Part shown: one piece after another, positions 8,012-16,370 of the stretch
Position numbering within the stretch: the stretch's first letter is position 1
How the letters are laid out: the number at the start of each line of letters is the position of its first letter
DNA from: Pseudarthrobacter sp. BIM B-2242
GTDB lineage: Bacteria; Actinomycetota; Actinomycetes; Actinomycetales; Micrococcaceae
NCBI RefSeq assembly: GCF_014764445.1
Contig: NZ_CP061721.1
Coordinates: forward strand, 124,001 to 188,000
Length of the DNA: 64,000 nucleotides
Direction of reading: 5' to 3'
Position numbers and translations under genes: made by a program
Notes under the pieces: generated by a model
Told to the model about the DNA's origin: nothing
Seen by the model: the letters and a program-made list of their open reading frames with translations, nothing else
Databases searched by the model: none

Positions 8012-8994
8012 GCGCCGCAACTGCAGGCCCCGTCGTCGAAAAGAACGGCAGGATCGTCGTCGTCGGCTCCCTGAACGCTGACCTGACCATCTACTGCGAG
8101 CGGCTGCCGCTGCCCGGCGAGACGGTGCACGGCAACGGTTTTGCCGTCAATCCGGGCGGCAAAAGCGCCAACCAGGCGGTGGCTGCCAGCCGGCTGGGCG
8201 CGGACGTCAGCCTTATCGGCGCAGTGGGGGACGACTCCAACGGCGAAATGCTGATCACCTCGGCGTCCGGCGCGGGAGTCCACCTCGGGTATGTCCGCAC
8301 GGCACCCACGGCAACCGGCGTCGCGGTCATCGCCGTGGACGCCAACGGTGAGAACAACATCATCATCTCGGCGGGCGCCAACGGCACCTTGTCGCCGGCG
8401 GACGTCGCCGCTGCTGCGGATGCCATCAACAACGCCGCAGTGATGTGCCTCTGCCTGGAAGTCAGCATGGAGACAGTGCTCGCGGCCGCACAGGCGGGGC
8501 ACGACGCCGGCGCAACAGTAGTGCTGAACCTCTCGCCTTATGCGGAAATCCCGCAGCGGCTGGCGGACCTGACGGACGTCCTGCTGGTCAACGCCCACGA
8601 AGCCTCGCAGTTCCTTGGCTCGGCCGAGATTCCGGGCAGCGGCGGGGACGCCGGCGATTGGGAAGCGGTCCGGCTTCGCTTTGCCGAGCGCGGGCTCCAG
8701 CAGGTCCTGGTCACCCTCGGGGCCCACGGCTCCGTGGTGCTTGATTCGCTCGCGGCCGAGGACCGGCAGCTCGTCCAGATTGCACCGGTCAAGGTCAATG
8801 CGGTGGACACCACGGGCGCCGGCGACGCCTTCACCGGCGCCGTGGCTGCACGCCTGGCGGCCGGGGCGTCCCTGGCCGACGCCGCGGCGTTCGCTTCGAT
8901 CGCCGCCGCGCTCGCCACCACCCGCAAGGGGACGCAGGCCGCGTACCCGGACGAGGGTGGCGTCAGGCGGGTGCTCGCCGCGGGCGTCGCCTGA
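8008..8994 (+). CDS. rbsK: Ribokinase (PfkB family)
   Basis: A 328-residue PfkB-family kinase, predicted to phosphorylate D-ribose to ribose 5-phosphate. The N-terminal VVVGSLNADLTIYCERLPLPGE and the sugar-binding NPGGKSANQAVAASRLGA are characteristic of ribokinases. The C-terminal signature DTTGAGDAFTGAV contains the catalytic Asp and the anion hole. An NNAAVMCLCLEV segment and VLVTLGAHGSVV sit in their usual places. It overlaps the MFS gene by four bases and ends 14 bases before a strong terminator. Together with the nucleoside hydrolase it makes ribose from nucleosides available to the pentose phosphate pathway. Fairly sure of ribokinase rather than fructokinase because of the GGKSANQA motif. 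Confidence 0.88.
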   Translation: MSAATAGPVVEKNGRIVVVGSLNADLTIYCERLPLPGETVHGNGFAVNPGGKSANQAVAASRLGADVSLIGAVGDDSNGEMLITSASGAGVHLGYVRTAPTATGVAVIAVDANGENNIIISAGANGTLSPADVAAAADAINNAAVMCLCLEVSMETVLAAAQAGHDAGATVVLNLSPYAEIPQRLADLTDVLLVNAHEASQFLGSAEIPGSGGDAGDWEAVRLRFAERGLQQVLVTLGAHGSVVLDSLAAEDRQLVQIAPVKVNAVDTTGAGDAFTGAVAARLAAGASLADAAAFASIAAALATTRKGTQAAYPDEGGVRRVLAAGVA

Positions 8995-9008
8995 CGGTTT
9001 CACAACGC

Positions 9009-9057
9009 AAGAAGCGCCCGACGGCGGCAGGTGACCTGCCGCCGTCGGGCGCTTCTT
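9009..9057. terminator. Bidirectional intrinsic terminator
   Basis: Near-perfect inverted repeat: arms of about 22 bases, reading AAGAAGCGCCCGACGGCGGC on the left and its complement on the right, around a minimal GTGAC loop. It is bounded by A and T runs on the two sides. It separates the rightward ribokinase gene from the leftward NCS1 permease gene and would stop both. Confidence 0.88.
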
Positions 9058-9073
9058 TGTGTGTGGGGTGTTG

Positions 9074-10603
9074 TCAGTGTCCGGCCGGTGCGCTGGGCTG
9101 GGTGGCGAAGCGGAGGTCGGCGGTCGCCTTGGCAACTGTGGCGGCCGGCAAAGCGGAGTCCAGGTGCCTGCGGTGGAACCTCGGGCCCAGGATGGCGTAG
9201 CTGCCGGCACTCGCCAGGCCGCCTGCGAGCCAGGAGAGGTCCCAGCCGCCCAGGGCTACTGCAATGGGGCCCTGCATGGCGGGAACCAGTCCGTACATAA
9301 ACAGCCACGTGGCGAAGATGCCCACCAGGAGGGAGACCACGCCGGCCCAGTTGACGTCGGGGAGGCGCTTGGTGCCCACCGCGTCGAAGAGCCTTTCCGG
9401 GTTGCCCGGATGACGCTTCTCGAGCCAGAAGTAGTGAACCAGCATAACTCCGCCCCAGGCGGCAACCCAGGCGACCAGGCCGATGAGCCAGGCGTCGAGT
9501 ACCGTGGCGAAGTCTTCCTGGAAGATGAAGAAGATGACGGCGGCGAGGGAGAAGACGCCGACGAACAGGTTGAGCTTGCGGCGGCTGATGGTGATGTCCA
9601 GCGACTGGGTTGCCACCGAGAACGTGTAGATGTTCAGGATGTTGGTGGCGATGGGTCCGTGCAGCACCATCAGCAGCACGGGCAGTGCGAGGACGCCGAA
9701 GTTCTGGACGATGAGTTTGCCGGGATCGATCTCGCCGCTGTTGGTGGCGAGGCTGGCGCCGAGGATGCCGAGCCACACCACGGGGATGAACTGGCCCAGG
9801 ACGGAGGCCAGGTAGACCTTCTTCTTGGGGACTTCGGTGCTGACGAACCGTGAGTAGTCGGCGGCGTAGGTGAACCAGGTGATGCCCCAGCCGATGCCGA
9901 TGGCGGTCATCACGGCGCTCATGGCGGCGATGCGCTCTGAACCTTCAAGGATCTGGCCGGCCGGGCCCGCGTAGCCCCAGTCGATCTTCATGCCGAACCA
10001 GGCTACGGCGGACATCACGGCGAGGATGATGATGGTGGGCGGCACGGTCCACTTTTCGAAGGCTGCGATGGCCTTGTAGCCGAACCAGGCGATGGCTACC
10101 TGTGCGGCCATGATGGCGGTGGCCACACCGATCTTCCAGGCGTAGTTCTGGGCAGTCGGATCAACCCAGCCGAGGGTGCCGAACAGGGCCATGACCAGGT
10201 CAAGGATGATCCAGGTATTGACTGCGCACCAGCCGATCACCAGGACCGCCTGGATGGTTGCCGGGAGGTAGTTGCCGCGGCGGCCGAACGCTGCCCGGGC
10301 CAGGACCATGCCGGTGGCGCCGGTCTTCTGGCCGAGGAGGACGAAGCAGCCGAACAGCAGCATGCCGATCAGGTTCCCCAGGACCAGAACGGTGACGGTA
10401 TCGGCAAAGCCGAGGCCGAGGTGGATGCCGAGGGCGCCGAGCACCCAGTTGATGGGAGCAAGGTTGGCGCCGGCCCAGATCCAGAACTGGCCGGAAACCT
10501 TGTGCGTGCGCTGGGACTCGGGAATGGGCTGGAGCCAGGCTTCGCAGTCCTCGGCCGGCGTCATTGCCGGGTCGGCCTGCTGAGTGGAGAGGTTGTCTTG
10601 CAT
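9074..10603 (-). CDS. NCS1-family permease (cytosine/purine/allantoin type)
   Basis: A 509-residue, 12-helix nucleobase:cation symporter-1 protein. Diagnostic stretches are WIWAGANLAPINWVLGAL early, GRRGNYLPATIQAVLVIGW in helix 3, and a long IGIGWGITWFTYAADYSRF segment. An SD GGAGG lies seven bases before the ATG at 10603. It is divergent from a PucR regulator across a 107-base gap holding an inverted repeat; PucR proteins usually control purine, allantoin or related nitrogen catabolism, which fits an NCS1 permease. NCS1 proteins also occur beside creatinine genes in some pseudomonads, and a creatinine island lies nearby, so creatinine or a pyrimidine base are alternative substrates. Family certain, substrate open. 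Confidence 0.85.
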   Translation of the reverse strand: MQDNLSTQQADPAMTPAEDCEAWLQPIPESQRTHKVSGQFWIWAGANLAPINWVLGALGIHLGLGFADTVTVLVLGNLIGMLLFGCFVLLGQKTGATGMVLARAAFGRRGNYLPATIQAVLVIGWCAVNTWIILDLVMALFGTLGWVDPTAQNYAWKIGVATAIMAAQVAIAWFGYKAIAAFEKWTVPPTIIILAVMSAVAWFGMKIDWGYAGPAGQILEGSERIAAMSAVMTAIGIGWGITWFTYAADYSRFVSTEVPKKKVYLASVLGQFIPVVWLGILGASLATNSGEIDPGKLIVQNFGVLALPVLLMVLHGPIATNILNIYTFSVATQSLDITISRRKLNLFVGVFSLAAVIFFIFQEDFATVLDAWLIGLVAWVAAWGGVMLVHYFWLEKRHPGNPERLFDAVGTKRLPDVNWAGVVSLLVGIFATWLFMYGLVPAMQGPIAVALGGWDLSWLAGGLASAGSYAILGPRFHRRHLDSALPAATVAKATADLRFATQPSAPAGH

Positions 10604-10640
10604 GGGGGAGCCTCCATGAGTGAAAGGGATAGTTCCAGAT

Positions 10641-10660
10641 TATGTGGCTCAGACCACATA
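10641..10660. promoter_or_regulatory. Inverted repeat between permease and PucR genes
   Basis: TATGTGG (10641-10647), a six-base spacer and CCACATA (10654-10660) form a perfect 20-base dyad. A further CCACATACAATGTG at 10663-10676 repeats the half-sites. It sits in the divergent intergenic region and is the obvious candidate for the PucR binding site. Confidence 0.6.
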
Positions 10661-10710
10661 CACCACATACAATGTGTCGTGAAGATCGGTCTTCTATGCG
10701 ACGGAGTGTC

Positions 10711-12252
10711 ATGCCCATCAGCCTGCTGGATGTTTTGAAACATCCCACCCTCACCCCCGCGGATCCTGTGATCCGTGCAGCGGCGGCCAACGCCGCCCAG
10801 ACCCAGCTGCGCTGGATCCACTCCAGTGAGGTGTTGGACATCGCCCCGTTACTTGGCGGCGGTGAACTGCTGCTGACTGGCGGGCAGGCGCTCGCTTCGG
10901 CAACAGACAAGCGGCGTATTGGCTACATCTGGGAGCTGGCGGAACGTGGCGTAGCGGCGCTGGCCATCGAAACGGGTACTGCGCTGCCGTCCATCCCGTC
11001 GTCCATGGTGGGAGCAGCTGAAGCCGCCGGGCTTCCGCTGATAGAGCTACGCAAAGTGGTGCCCTTCGTTGGCGTGATGGAGGCCATCAACTCCCTGCTG
11101 GTGAGCGAATCGGCGGCGCACCTGCAGCAGGCTGACCGGGCAAGCCACGCGATGGCGGTGGAACTGGCCCACGGCGGCAGCCTTGACCGGATCCTGGCTG
11201 TCCTCGCCGATGCCACCGGCGCGGAAGTGGTCCTGACCTCCAACACGGGCGCTCCGCTGGCCAGCGCCCTGCCTGCTGAGTACGCTGCGGAGGCCGACCA
11301 TGCACCGGCTCCCGACACCGAAGAGGACCGTGCGCGGACAACGCACATCGATGTCTCCGTCCGAGGCATTCCGTCTGCCCGCCTCAGCCTCCGCACCTTG
11401 GCGGAAGGTGATGTGAACCTGGCGAGGATCGCGGGGAACCGCTCGGTGGACATTCTGGCGCTGGCCCTGCTGCAGCGCATGCCGCCCGGACTTAAGGACA
11501 TGGCGGGTGCTGCCCTGATCCGCGCCGTCGATGCCGGCACGCAGAACTGGCGGCTCCAGCAGCTTGCGCCGGCCGCCGGGATTCCCCCGGCAGCCGAGCT
11601 AGTGGCCGTGGTGATCCGGTCCCCGGGCTCCCGGCAGCTCCGCACAGCGGTGGAACAGCTGCTGGACCGGGTGGGCCGGCACAGCGCCAGCTACGCGGAC
11701 AACGAGGAGCTGCTGGCGCTTGCGGTCCTTCGCACGGGCAAGGCGCAGGAGGACCGGAACGATATCCTGGCCGGGCTCCAGTCACTGGAACTGCCGGAGG
11801 GAAGCATCAGTGCACTGGGCCCGGTCGCTGCCGGAATCTCTGCCGCTCCCTGGTCCCTGACGGAGGCCAGGCTGACGCTGGAAGTGGGGGCAGGCGATAA
11901 GCCGCGGCCGGCCGGACCTCGGCAGGCCGGCGCTGTGCTCGACGCCGAGGCCTTCGCCGTTGAACGGCTTGCCTTCCACTCCCTGGATGAGGTGCAGCGG
12001 ACAGATTTTGTCCGCCAGCAGCTCGGGGCCATCATCGAGCACGACGACCTGCGCCGTTCAGCCCTCGTGGGGACGCTGCGGGTCTGGCTGGATTCGGGCT
12101 GCAACACGGCGCAGGCCGCACGGGAACTGCACCTGGAGCGGCAGTCGATGCACCAGCGGCTGCAGCGGATCTTCTCGCTCTGCGGCGGCGACCCCCGCGG
12201 AACCGGCCGCCTCGCCGCGCTGCACCTGGCCACCCGCCTCGCCGCCGTTTAG
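10711..12252 (+). CDS. PucR-family transcriptional regulator
   Basis: A regulator of about 513 residues. The N-terminal half matches the PucR sensor domain (LLDVLKHPTLTP, GGELLLTGGQAL, AALAIETGTALPSIPSSMV, GLPLIELRKVVPFVGVMEAIN). The C-terminus is the PucR_C helix-turn-helix (TLRVWLDSGCNTAQAARELH, RQSMHQRLQRI). I placed the start at ATG 10711, preceded by GGAG at four bases; ATG 10696 is possible. It is divergent from the NCS1 permease and probably activates it in response to a purine or other nitrogenous ligand. The middle region (about 150-400) is the diguanylate-cyclase-like segment usual in this family. A family A repeat begins 13 bases after its stop. Confidence 0.85.
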   Translation: MPISLLDVLKHPTLTPADPVIRAAAANAAQTQLRWIHSSEVLDIAPLLGGGELLLTGGQALASATDKRRIGYIWELAERGVAALAIETGTALPSIPSSMVGAAEAAGLPLIELRKVVPFVGVMEAINSLLVSESAAHLQQADRASHAMAVELAHGGSLDRILAVLADATGAEVVLTSNTGAPLASALPAEYAAEADHAPAPDTEEDRARTTHIDVSVRGIPSARLSLRTLAEGDVNLARIAGNRSVDILALALLQRMPPGLKDMAGAALIRAVDAGTQNWRLQQLAPAAGIPPAAELVAVVIRSPGSRQLRTAVEQLLDRVGRHSASYADNEELLALAVLRTGKAQEDRNDILAGLQSLELPEGSISALGPVAAGISAAPWSLTEARLTLEVGAGDKPRPAGPRQAGAVLDAEAFAVERLAFHSLDEVQRTDFVRQQLGAIIEHDDLRRSALVGTLRVWLDSGCNTAQAARELHLERQSMHQRLQRIFSLCGGDPRGTGRLAALHLATRLAAV

Positions 12253-12264
12253 CCCAAACAGCCA

Positions 12265-12314
12265 GGACGCTCTCTCACTTAATGTGGGCTTTTGGCGAAC
12301 CCTCTCTCACCTCC
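12265..12314. repeat. Family A repeat, locus 2 (one unit plus a partial)
   Basis: A full unit A at 12265-12288 (core CTCTCTCACTTAATGTGGG) is followed by a degenerate partial unit, CCTCTCTCACC, near 12301-12311. It lies 13 bases after the PucR stop codon and upstream of the nuclease-like gene at 12381. That gene is followed by locus 3 in the opposite orientation. Confidence 0.85.
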
Positions 12315-12380
12315 GGCGCCCGAGGGCAGGCCTGTGGATAACTTCTGCAGCCTCCTGCCGATACGGTGCACAATGCCAGC

Positions 12381-13337
12381 ATGCGAAAGCAAGATTCTCT
12401 GCCCCGGCCGCTGGCTGCGGCTCCGTTCACATTCGACTCAGCCGTGACTGCCGGCCTGTCCTTGAACCGGCTTCGGCGGAAGGACATGGTCAACGTGGGC
12501 CGCGGCCTCTACCGGCCCGCTGACTGGAACTTTGATCTGGAGGGTGCTGCCAGGGCGCTGTCGGCGGCGTCGCCGGGAGCCTGGATATCCCATGTGACCG
12601 CGGCCCGGCTTCGATGCCAGGTGCTGCCTCCGTGGCTTGCGGATACGACAGAGCTCCACTTGAGCAAACCGCGTTCACTGCCGTCGGTCCGCCGGAAGGG
12701 CGTGTTTGGCCATACCGTGCTGACGCTGGCAGACGAGCTCGAAACGGTGGACGGCATCCGCCTGAGCACACGGTCCCGGACGTGGCTCGATTTGGCCCGA
12801 ACCCTGCCGCTCCATGACCTGGTGAGCATGGGCGATGAACTGATCCGCATCCCGCGGGTGGATTTCGAGGGAAGGAAACAGCCCTACGACACGCTGGCCG
12901 GGCTGCGCATCCTGGTGGGCCGTCACCCGAACCTCCAAGGCGTCGTGCGGGCTCGTGAAGCACTTGACCTGATGCGGGTTGGGGCCGATTCCGGCCCCGA
13001 ATCGCTGCTTCGCCTGGCTATGACCGATGCGGGGCTGCCCGAGCCAGAACTCCAGGTGCGATTGCGCACCGGAGATGAGCGATCGCCGTCGGCCGATCTT
13101 GGCTACCGTCACCGCCGGATCGCCATCCAGTACGACGGCGGTCATCACCTTGGTGACGCGCAGATCTTCAGTGACAGGAGGCGGGATAAGGCGTTCGAGT
13201 CGGCCGGCTGGACGGTCCTCGTTTTCGATAAGGGCGATCTTGCCGACGATTTCCGGAAAGCGATCGTGACGATCAAAAGGGCACTTCGCAACAGCTGGCT
13301 TGACCACCCCCAGGCATCTGGATTCGCGGGCGGGTGA
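12381..13337 (+). CDS. AbiEi/DUF559-like protein with a predicted nuclease-fold C-terminus
   Basis: A 318-residue protein of a type common in actinobacteria. The N-terminal third (SLNRLRRKDMVNVGRGLYRP) looks like the winged-helix start of AbiEi-type proteins. The C-terminal quarter looks like a DUF559/very-short-patch-repair endonuclease fold, with ADLGYRHRRIAIQYDGGHH, then FSDRRRDKAFESAGWTVLVF. The Asp-Gly-Gly-His-His and Asp-Arg-Arg-Arg-Asp clusters are plausible metal and DNA contacts. No partner toxin or antitoxin gene is adjacent. The gene stands alone, with family A repeats 67 bases before its start and 11 bases after its stop, in opposite orientations. I chose ATG 12381; a GTG at 12366 has no better support. 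Function is unknown; nuclease activity is inference. Confidence 0.65.
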   Translation: MRKQDSLPRPLAAAPFTFDSAVTAGLSLNRLRRKDMVNVGRGLYRPADWNFDLEGAARALSAASPGAWISHVTAARLRCQVLPPWLADTTELHLSKPRSLPSVRRKGVFGHTVLTLADELETVDGIRLSTRSRTWLDLARTLPLHDLVSMGDELIRIPRVDFEGRKQPYDTLAGLRILVGRHPNLQGVVRAREALDLMRVGADSGPESLLRLAMTDAGLPEPELQVRLRTGDERSPSADLGYRHRRIAIQYDGGHHLGDAQIFSDRRRDKAFESAGWTVLVFDKGDLADDFRKAIVTIKRALRNSWLDHPQASGFAGG

Positions 13338-13348
13338 GCGTTAGCGCC

Positions 13349-13445
13349 GTGACGCTCCCTCACCAGGGTGAGAGAGCGTCACGCCAAAACCCACATTAAG
13401 TGAGAGAGGATCGCCCGGAAACCCACATTAAGTGAGAGAGCGTCC
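13349..13445. repeat. Family A repeat, locus 3 (hairpin plus two units)
   Basis: A hairpin (13349-13382) built from two facing CTC(C/T)CTCAC half-units is followed by two unit A copies on the minus strand, at 13390-13410 and 13422-13445. The second ends 15 bases before the purU stop. The locus separates the convergent nuclease-like gene and purU, so it could terminate both transcripts. Confidence 0.88.
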
Positions 13446-13460
13446 GGGGGTAGGGGAGGG

Positions 13461-14357
13461 CTAGCGGAGCACTACTGTCCGGTTGCCCTGCAGGATGACC
13501 CGGCCTTCGCAGTGCCAGCGGACCGCGTTGGACAGTGCCTTGCACTCGGTGTCCCTGCCGGCCGCAACAAGGTCTTCGGGACCGTAGGTGTGGTCCACGT
13601 CCACGGTCTGCTGCGAGATGATCGGACCCTCGTCCAGCTCGGCGTTGACGTAGTGCGCTGTGGCGCCCACGGTCTTGACCCCGCGCGCATACGCCTGGTG
13701 GTACGGTTTGGCGCCCTTGAAGCTGGGCAGGAACGAGTGGTGGATGTTGATGGCCTTGCCGTCCAGCTTCCGGGTGAGTTCGTCGCTGAGGACCTGCATG
13801 TAGCGGGCCAGGATCACCAGCTCCACGTCGTACTCGTCCACGAGTTCCAGCAGCCGGGCCTCCGCGGCGGGTTTGGTGGCTGCGGTGACCGGCACGTGGA
13901 AGAACGGGATGCCGTGCCATTCCACGAGCGCCTGGTGGTCCGTGTGGTTGGAGACCACGGCAGCGATCTCCACGGGCAGTTCACCGGTCCTGGCACGGAA
14001 CAGCAGGTCGTTCAGGCAGTGCCCGAACTTGGACACCATGATCAGCACGCGGCGCTTGGCGCCTTGCGGCTCCAGCCGCCAGCGCATTCCGAAGCGTTCG
14101 GCCACCGGGGCGAATCCGGTCCGCAGGATGTCCGCGGTGGAGGCATCGCCGTCGGACACAAAGTGCACCCGCATAAAGAAGTGCCGCTCGTCGCGCTCGC
14201 CGAACTGCTTGCTGTCCAGGATGTCGCAGCCGTGCTCCAGCAGGAACCCGGAGACGGCGTGGACGATCCCGGGGGTCTCCGCGCAGTCGAGGGTCAGGAC
14301 GTGCTCCACGGTGGTTTCCGCCGAAGCGGGCGAGGATTCAGTCTGAATGGCAGTCAT
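13461..14357 (-). CDS. purU: Formyltetrahydrofolate deformylase
   Basis: A 298-residue PurU that hydrolyses 10-formyl-THF to formate and THF. The N-terminal ACT domain (about 15-95) reads LTLDCAETPGIVHAVSGFLL. The formyltransferase-like domain follows, with IMVSKFGHCLNDLLFR, SNHTDH, ILARYMQVLS and the catalytic Asn-His-Asp set in INIHHSFLPSFKGAKPYHQA and ELDEGPIISQ. It is the last gene of the glyA-sox operon, three bases after sdaA. Sarcosine oxidation loads one-carbon units onto THF, so PurU makes sense here as the valve that regenerates free THF when carbon is in excess. Function is secure from motifs; the balancing role is inferred from context. Confidence 0.92.
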   Translation of the reverse strand: MTAIQTESSPASAETTVEHVLTLDCAETPGIVHAVSGFLLEHGCDILDSKQFGERDERHFFMRVHFVSDGDASTADILRTGFAPVAERFGMRWRLEPQGAKRRVLIMVSKFGHCLNDLLFRARTGELPVEIAAVVSNHTDHQALVEWHGIPFFHVPVTAATKPAAEARLLELVDEYDVELVILARYMQVLSDELTRKLDGKAINIHHSFLPSFKGAKPYHQAYARGVKTVGATAHYVNAELDEGPIISQQTVDVDHTYGPEDLVAAGRDTECKALSNAVRWHCEGRVILQGNRTVVLR

Positions 14358-14360
14358 GGC

Positions 14361-15734
14361 TCAGCACTCGATTACGTTGACGGCGAGACCCCCGCGGGAG
14401 GTCTCCTTGTACTTGGTTTTCATGTCCGCTCCTGTCTCGCGCATGGTTTTGATGGCTTTGTCGAGGGATACTTTGTGGCTGCCGTCCCCGTGCAGGGACA
14501 GTCGTGCGGCGTTGATCGCCTTGACGCTGGCGATGGCGTTGCGTTCGATGCAGGGGATCTGCACCAGCCCGCCGACGGGGTCGCAGGTCAGGCCAAGGTT
14601 GTGTTCGATCCCCACTTCGGCGGCATTCTCCACCTGCTCGGGGGTTCCGCCGAGGACCTCACAGAGCCCGGCGGCGGCCATCGAACAGGCGGAACCCACC
14701 TCGCCCTGGCAGCCCACTTCCGCGCCGGAGATGGAGGCGTTGATCTTGAACAGGATTCCGACGGCGGCCGCGGCCAGCAGGAAGCGGACCACACCGTCGT
14801 CGTTGGCTCCCGGCACGAACTTGACGTAGTAGTGCAGGACGGCGGGGACAATTCCCGCCGCGCCGTTGGTGGGGGCCGTGACGATGCGCCCGCCCGCGGC
14901 GTTTTCCTCGTTGACGGCGAGGGCGAACAGGTTCACCCATTCCATCGCCCGCAGCGGATCGGTGACCCCCGTGTCCGCTGACAGGGTCTGGAATAACGAC
15001 GGCGCGCGCCGCCTGACGTTGAGTCCGCCGGGCAGGATGCCTTCTGCGGCGCAGCCGTTGTCCACGCATTCGCGCATGACTGCCCAGAGTGCCAGCAGTT
15101 TCTCCCGGAGTTCCGCTTCGCTGCGCCACGTGAGTTCGTTGGCGAGCATAACGTCCGAGATGGACATGCCCTCGCGCTTGCAGATCGCCAGGAGTTCGTC
15201 GGCAGTCGTGAACGGGTAGGGGAGGACGGTGGCGTCGGCCACCACGCGGTCGCCCGCGTCCGCGTCGCCGTCCACCACGAAGCCGCCGCCGATGGAGTAG
15301 AAACTCCGTTCACTCAGGACGGTCCCGGCATGGTCCAGCGCCCGGAAGGTCATGCCGTTGGGGTGGGCGGGAAGGGACTTGCGCCGGTGCAGCACCACGT
15401 CCTCGTCCCAGTTGAAGTCCACCCGGTGGTCGCCGCCCACAAGGAGTTCGGCGTTGAGCGCGGCAGCCGCCACCTGGTCGTCGGCCGTGAAGGTGTCCAC
15501 GGTTTCCGGGTCCAGGCCCTGCAGGCCCAGCACCACGGCTTTGTCGGAGCCATGGCCCCGGCCGGTGGCGCCGAGCGAACCGAACAGTTCAGCCTGGACC
15601 CGGGTGGTGGAGCTCAGGAGCCCGCCGCCCTTGAGCCCGTCGGCGAACTGCTTCGCTGCCCGCATCGGGCCCACCGTGTGTGACGAGGAGGGCCCGATGC
15701 CAACAGAAAACAGGTCCAGGACGCTGAGCGCCAT
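14361..15734 (-). CDS. sdaA: L-serine ammonia-lyase (Fe-S L-serine dehydratase)
   Basis: A 457-residue single-chain L-serine dehydratase that converts serine to pyruvate and ammonia. It carries both domains: the N-terminal beta domain begins [20 protein letters not shown], and the C-terminal catalytic alpha domain holds Cys residues for a [4Fe-4S] cluster in [16 protein letters not shown] and [27 protein letters not shown] is also diagnostic. The ATG directly abuts the soxG stop codon (TAAATG), so translation is coupled. In this operon it drains the serine formed by GlyA from sarcosine-derived glycine and methylene-THF into pyruvate, giving the island a carbon outlet. Confidence 0.93.
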   Translation of the reverse strand: MALSVLDLFSVGIGPSSSHTVGPMRAAKQFADGLKGGGLLSSTTRVQAELFGSLGATGRGHGSDKAVVLGLQGLDPETVDTFTADDQVAAAALNAELLVGGDHRVDFNWDEDVVLHRRKSLPAHPNGMTFRALDHAGTVLSERSFYSIGGGFVVDGDADAGDRVVADATVLPYPFTTADELLAICKREGMSISDVMLANELTWRSEAELREKLLALWAVMRECVDNGCAAEGILPGGLNVRRRAPSLFQTLSADTGVTDPLRAMEWVNLFALAVNEENAAGGRIVTAPTNGAAGIVPAVLHYYVKFVPGANDDGVVRFLLAAAAVGILFKINASISGAEVGCQGEVGSACSMAAAGLCEVLGGTPEQVENAAEVGIEHNLGLTCDPVGGLVQIPCIERNAIASVKAINAARLSLHGDGSHKVSLDKAIKTMRETGADMKTKYKETSRGGLAVNVIEC

Positions 15735-16370
15735 TTAGGGGACCTCGGGGGAGGCGTACTCCCGCATTGCATCGAGGAGCCAGCGGCCCAGGAAGTCCGC
15801 GAAGGAGGCGCGGGGGAAGAGCCGGAAGCTTTCCTCCCCGGTCTTCTGCAGGACCACCGGGATGTTGCCCACCTCGGTGTTCAGGGCGGTGCCCGGAGTG
15901 AAGCTGCGCGGGTGCAGGTCCAGGGCGCAGCCCTTTTCCAGGACGGCCCGGGCGCGGGGACCGGACAGTTCGAACGTGGTGCGGTTGGCGGACAGGTCCA
16001 CCACCTGGCCCGGGGCGTCGCCCAGCGCTTCGGTGAGGGAACCGATGAGGTTTCCGCCCAGGGAGTCGTGGGCCTTTTCCGGTGCAACCACCAGGAACTC
16101 CGACGGTCCAAGCCAGAGGACGCTGACGCCGTCTGCGCCGCCCACCTCGCCGCAGCGTGCCGGCAGGCCGCCGGTGGCGGCGGCAATTCGTGCGCCTTCT
16201 TCAGACTCGGGGTCTACGCGGACCCCGGCCATGGTCTGGAAGGGCCCCTCGGCGAGGACCACCTTGCCCTGAACGGAGCCCGCTTCCAGTGCTGACGCCA
16301 GGTGCGAGGCGGGGCTGCGGCGGATTTCCCGGAGTCCATTGATGCCTTCGAGTGCTGCTGAATTAGCCAT
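15735..16370 (-). CDS. soxG: Sarcosine oxidase gamma subunit
   Basis: The smaller regulatory/structural subunit of heterotetrameric sarcosine oxidase, 211 residues, in the size range of the family. It starts at ATG 16370, eight bases inside the end of soxA. Recognisable features are the N-terminal [49 protein letters not shown] and a C-terminal [18 protein letters not shown], which together give a GcvT-like fold. It holds no cofactor of its own. The order soxB-soxD-soxA-soxG matches the classical operon. An upstream in-frame extension to 16478 exists but lies inside soxA and lacks a ribosome binding site. Confidence 0.9.
   Translation of the reverse strand: MANSAALEGINGLREIRRSPASHLASALEAGSVQGKVVLAEGPFQTMAGVRVDPESEEGARIAAATGGLPARCGEVGGADGVSVLWLGPSEFLVVAPEKAHDSLGGNLIGSLTEALGDAPGQVVDLSANRTTFELSGPRARAVLEKGCALDLHPRSFTPGTALNTEVGNIPVVLQKTGEESFRLFPRASFADFLGRWLLDAMREYASPEVP

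Noticed and set aside
12381..13337. Type IV toxin-antitoxin module (AbiEi/AbiEii)
   Set aside because: There is no adjacent AbiEii nucleotidyltransferase gene; only the N-terminal fold resembles AbiEi.
13349..13445. CRISPR-like array of the CTCTCTCAC repeat
   Set aside because: Units are palindromic, unevenly spaced and in mixed orientation, with no unique spacers of constant length and no cas genes.
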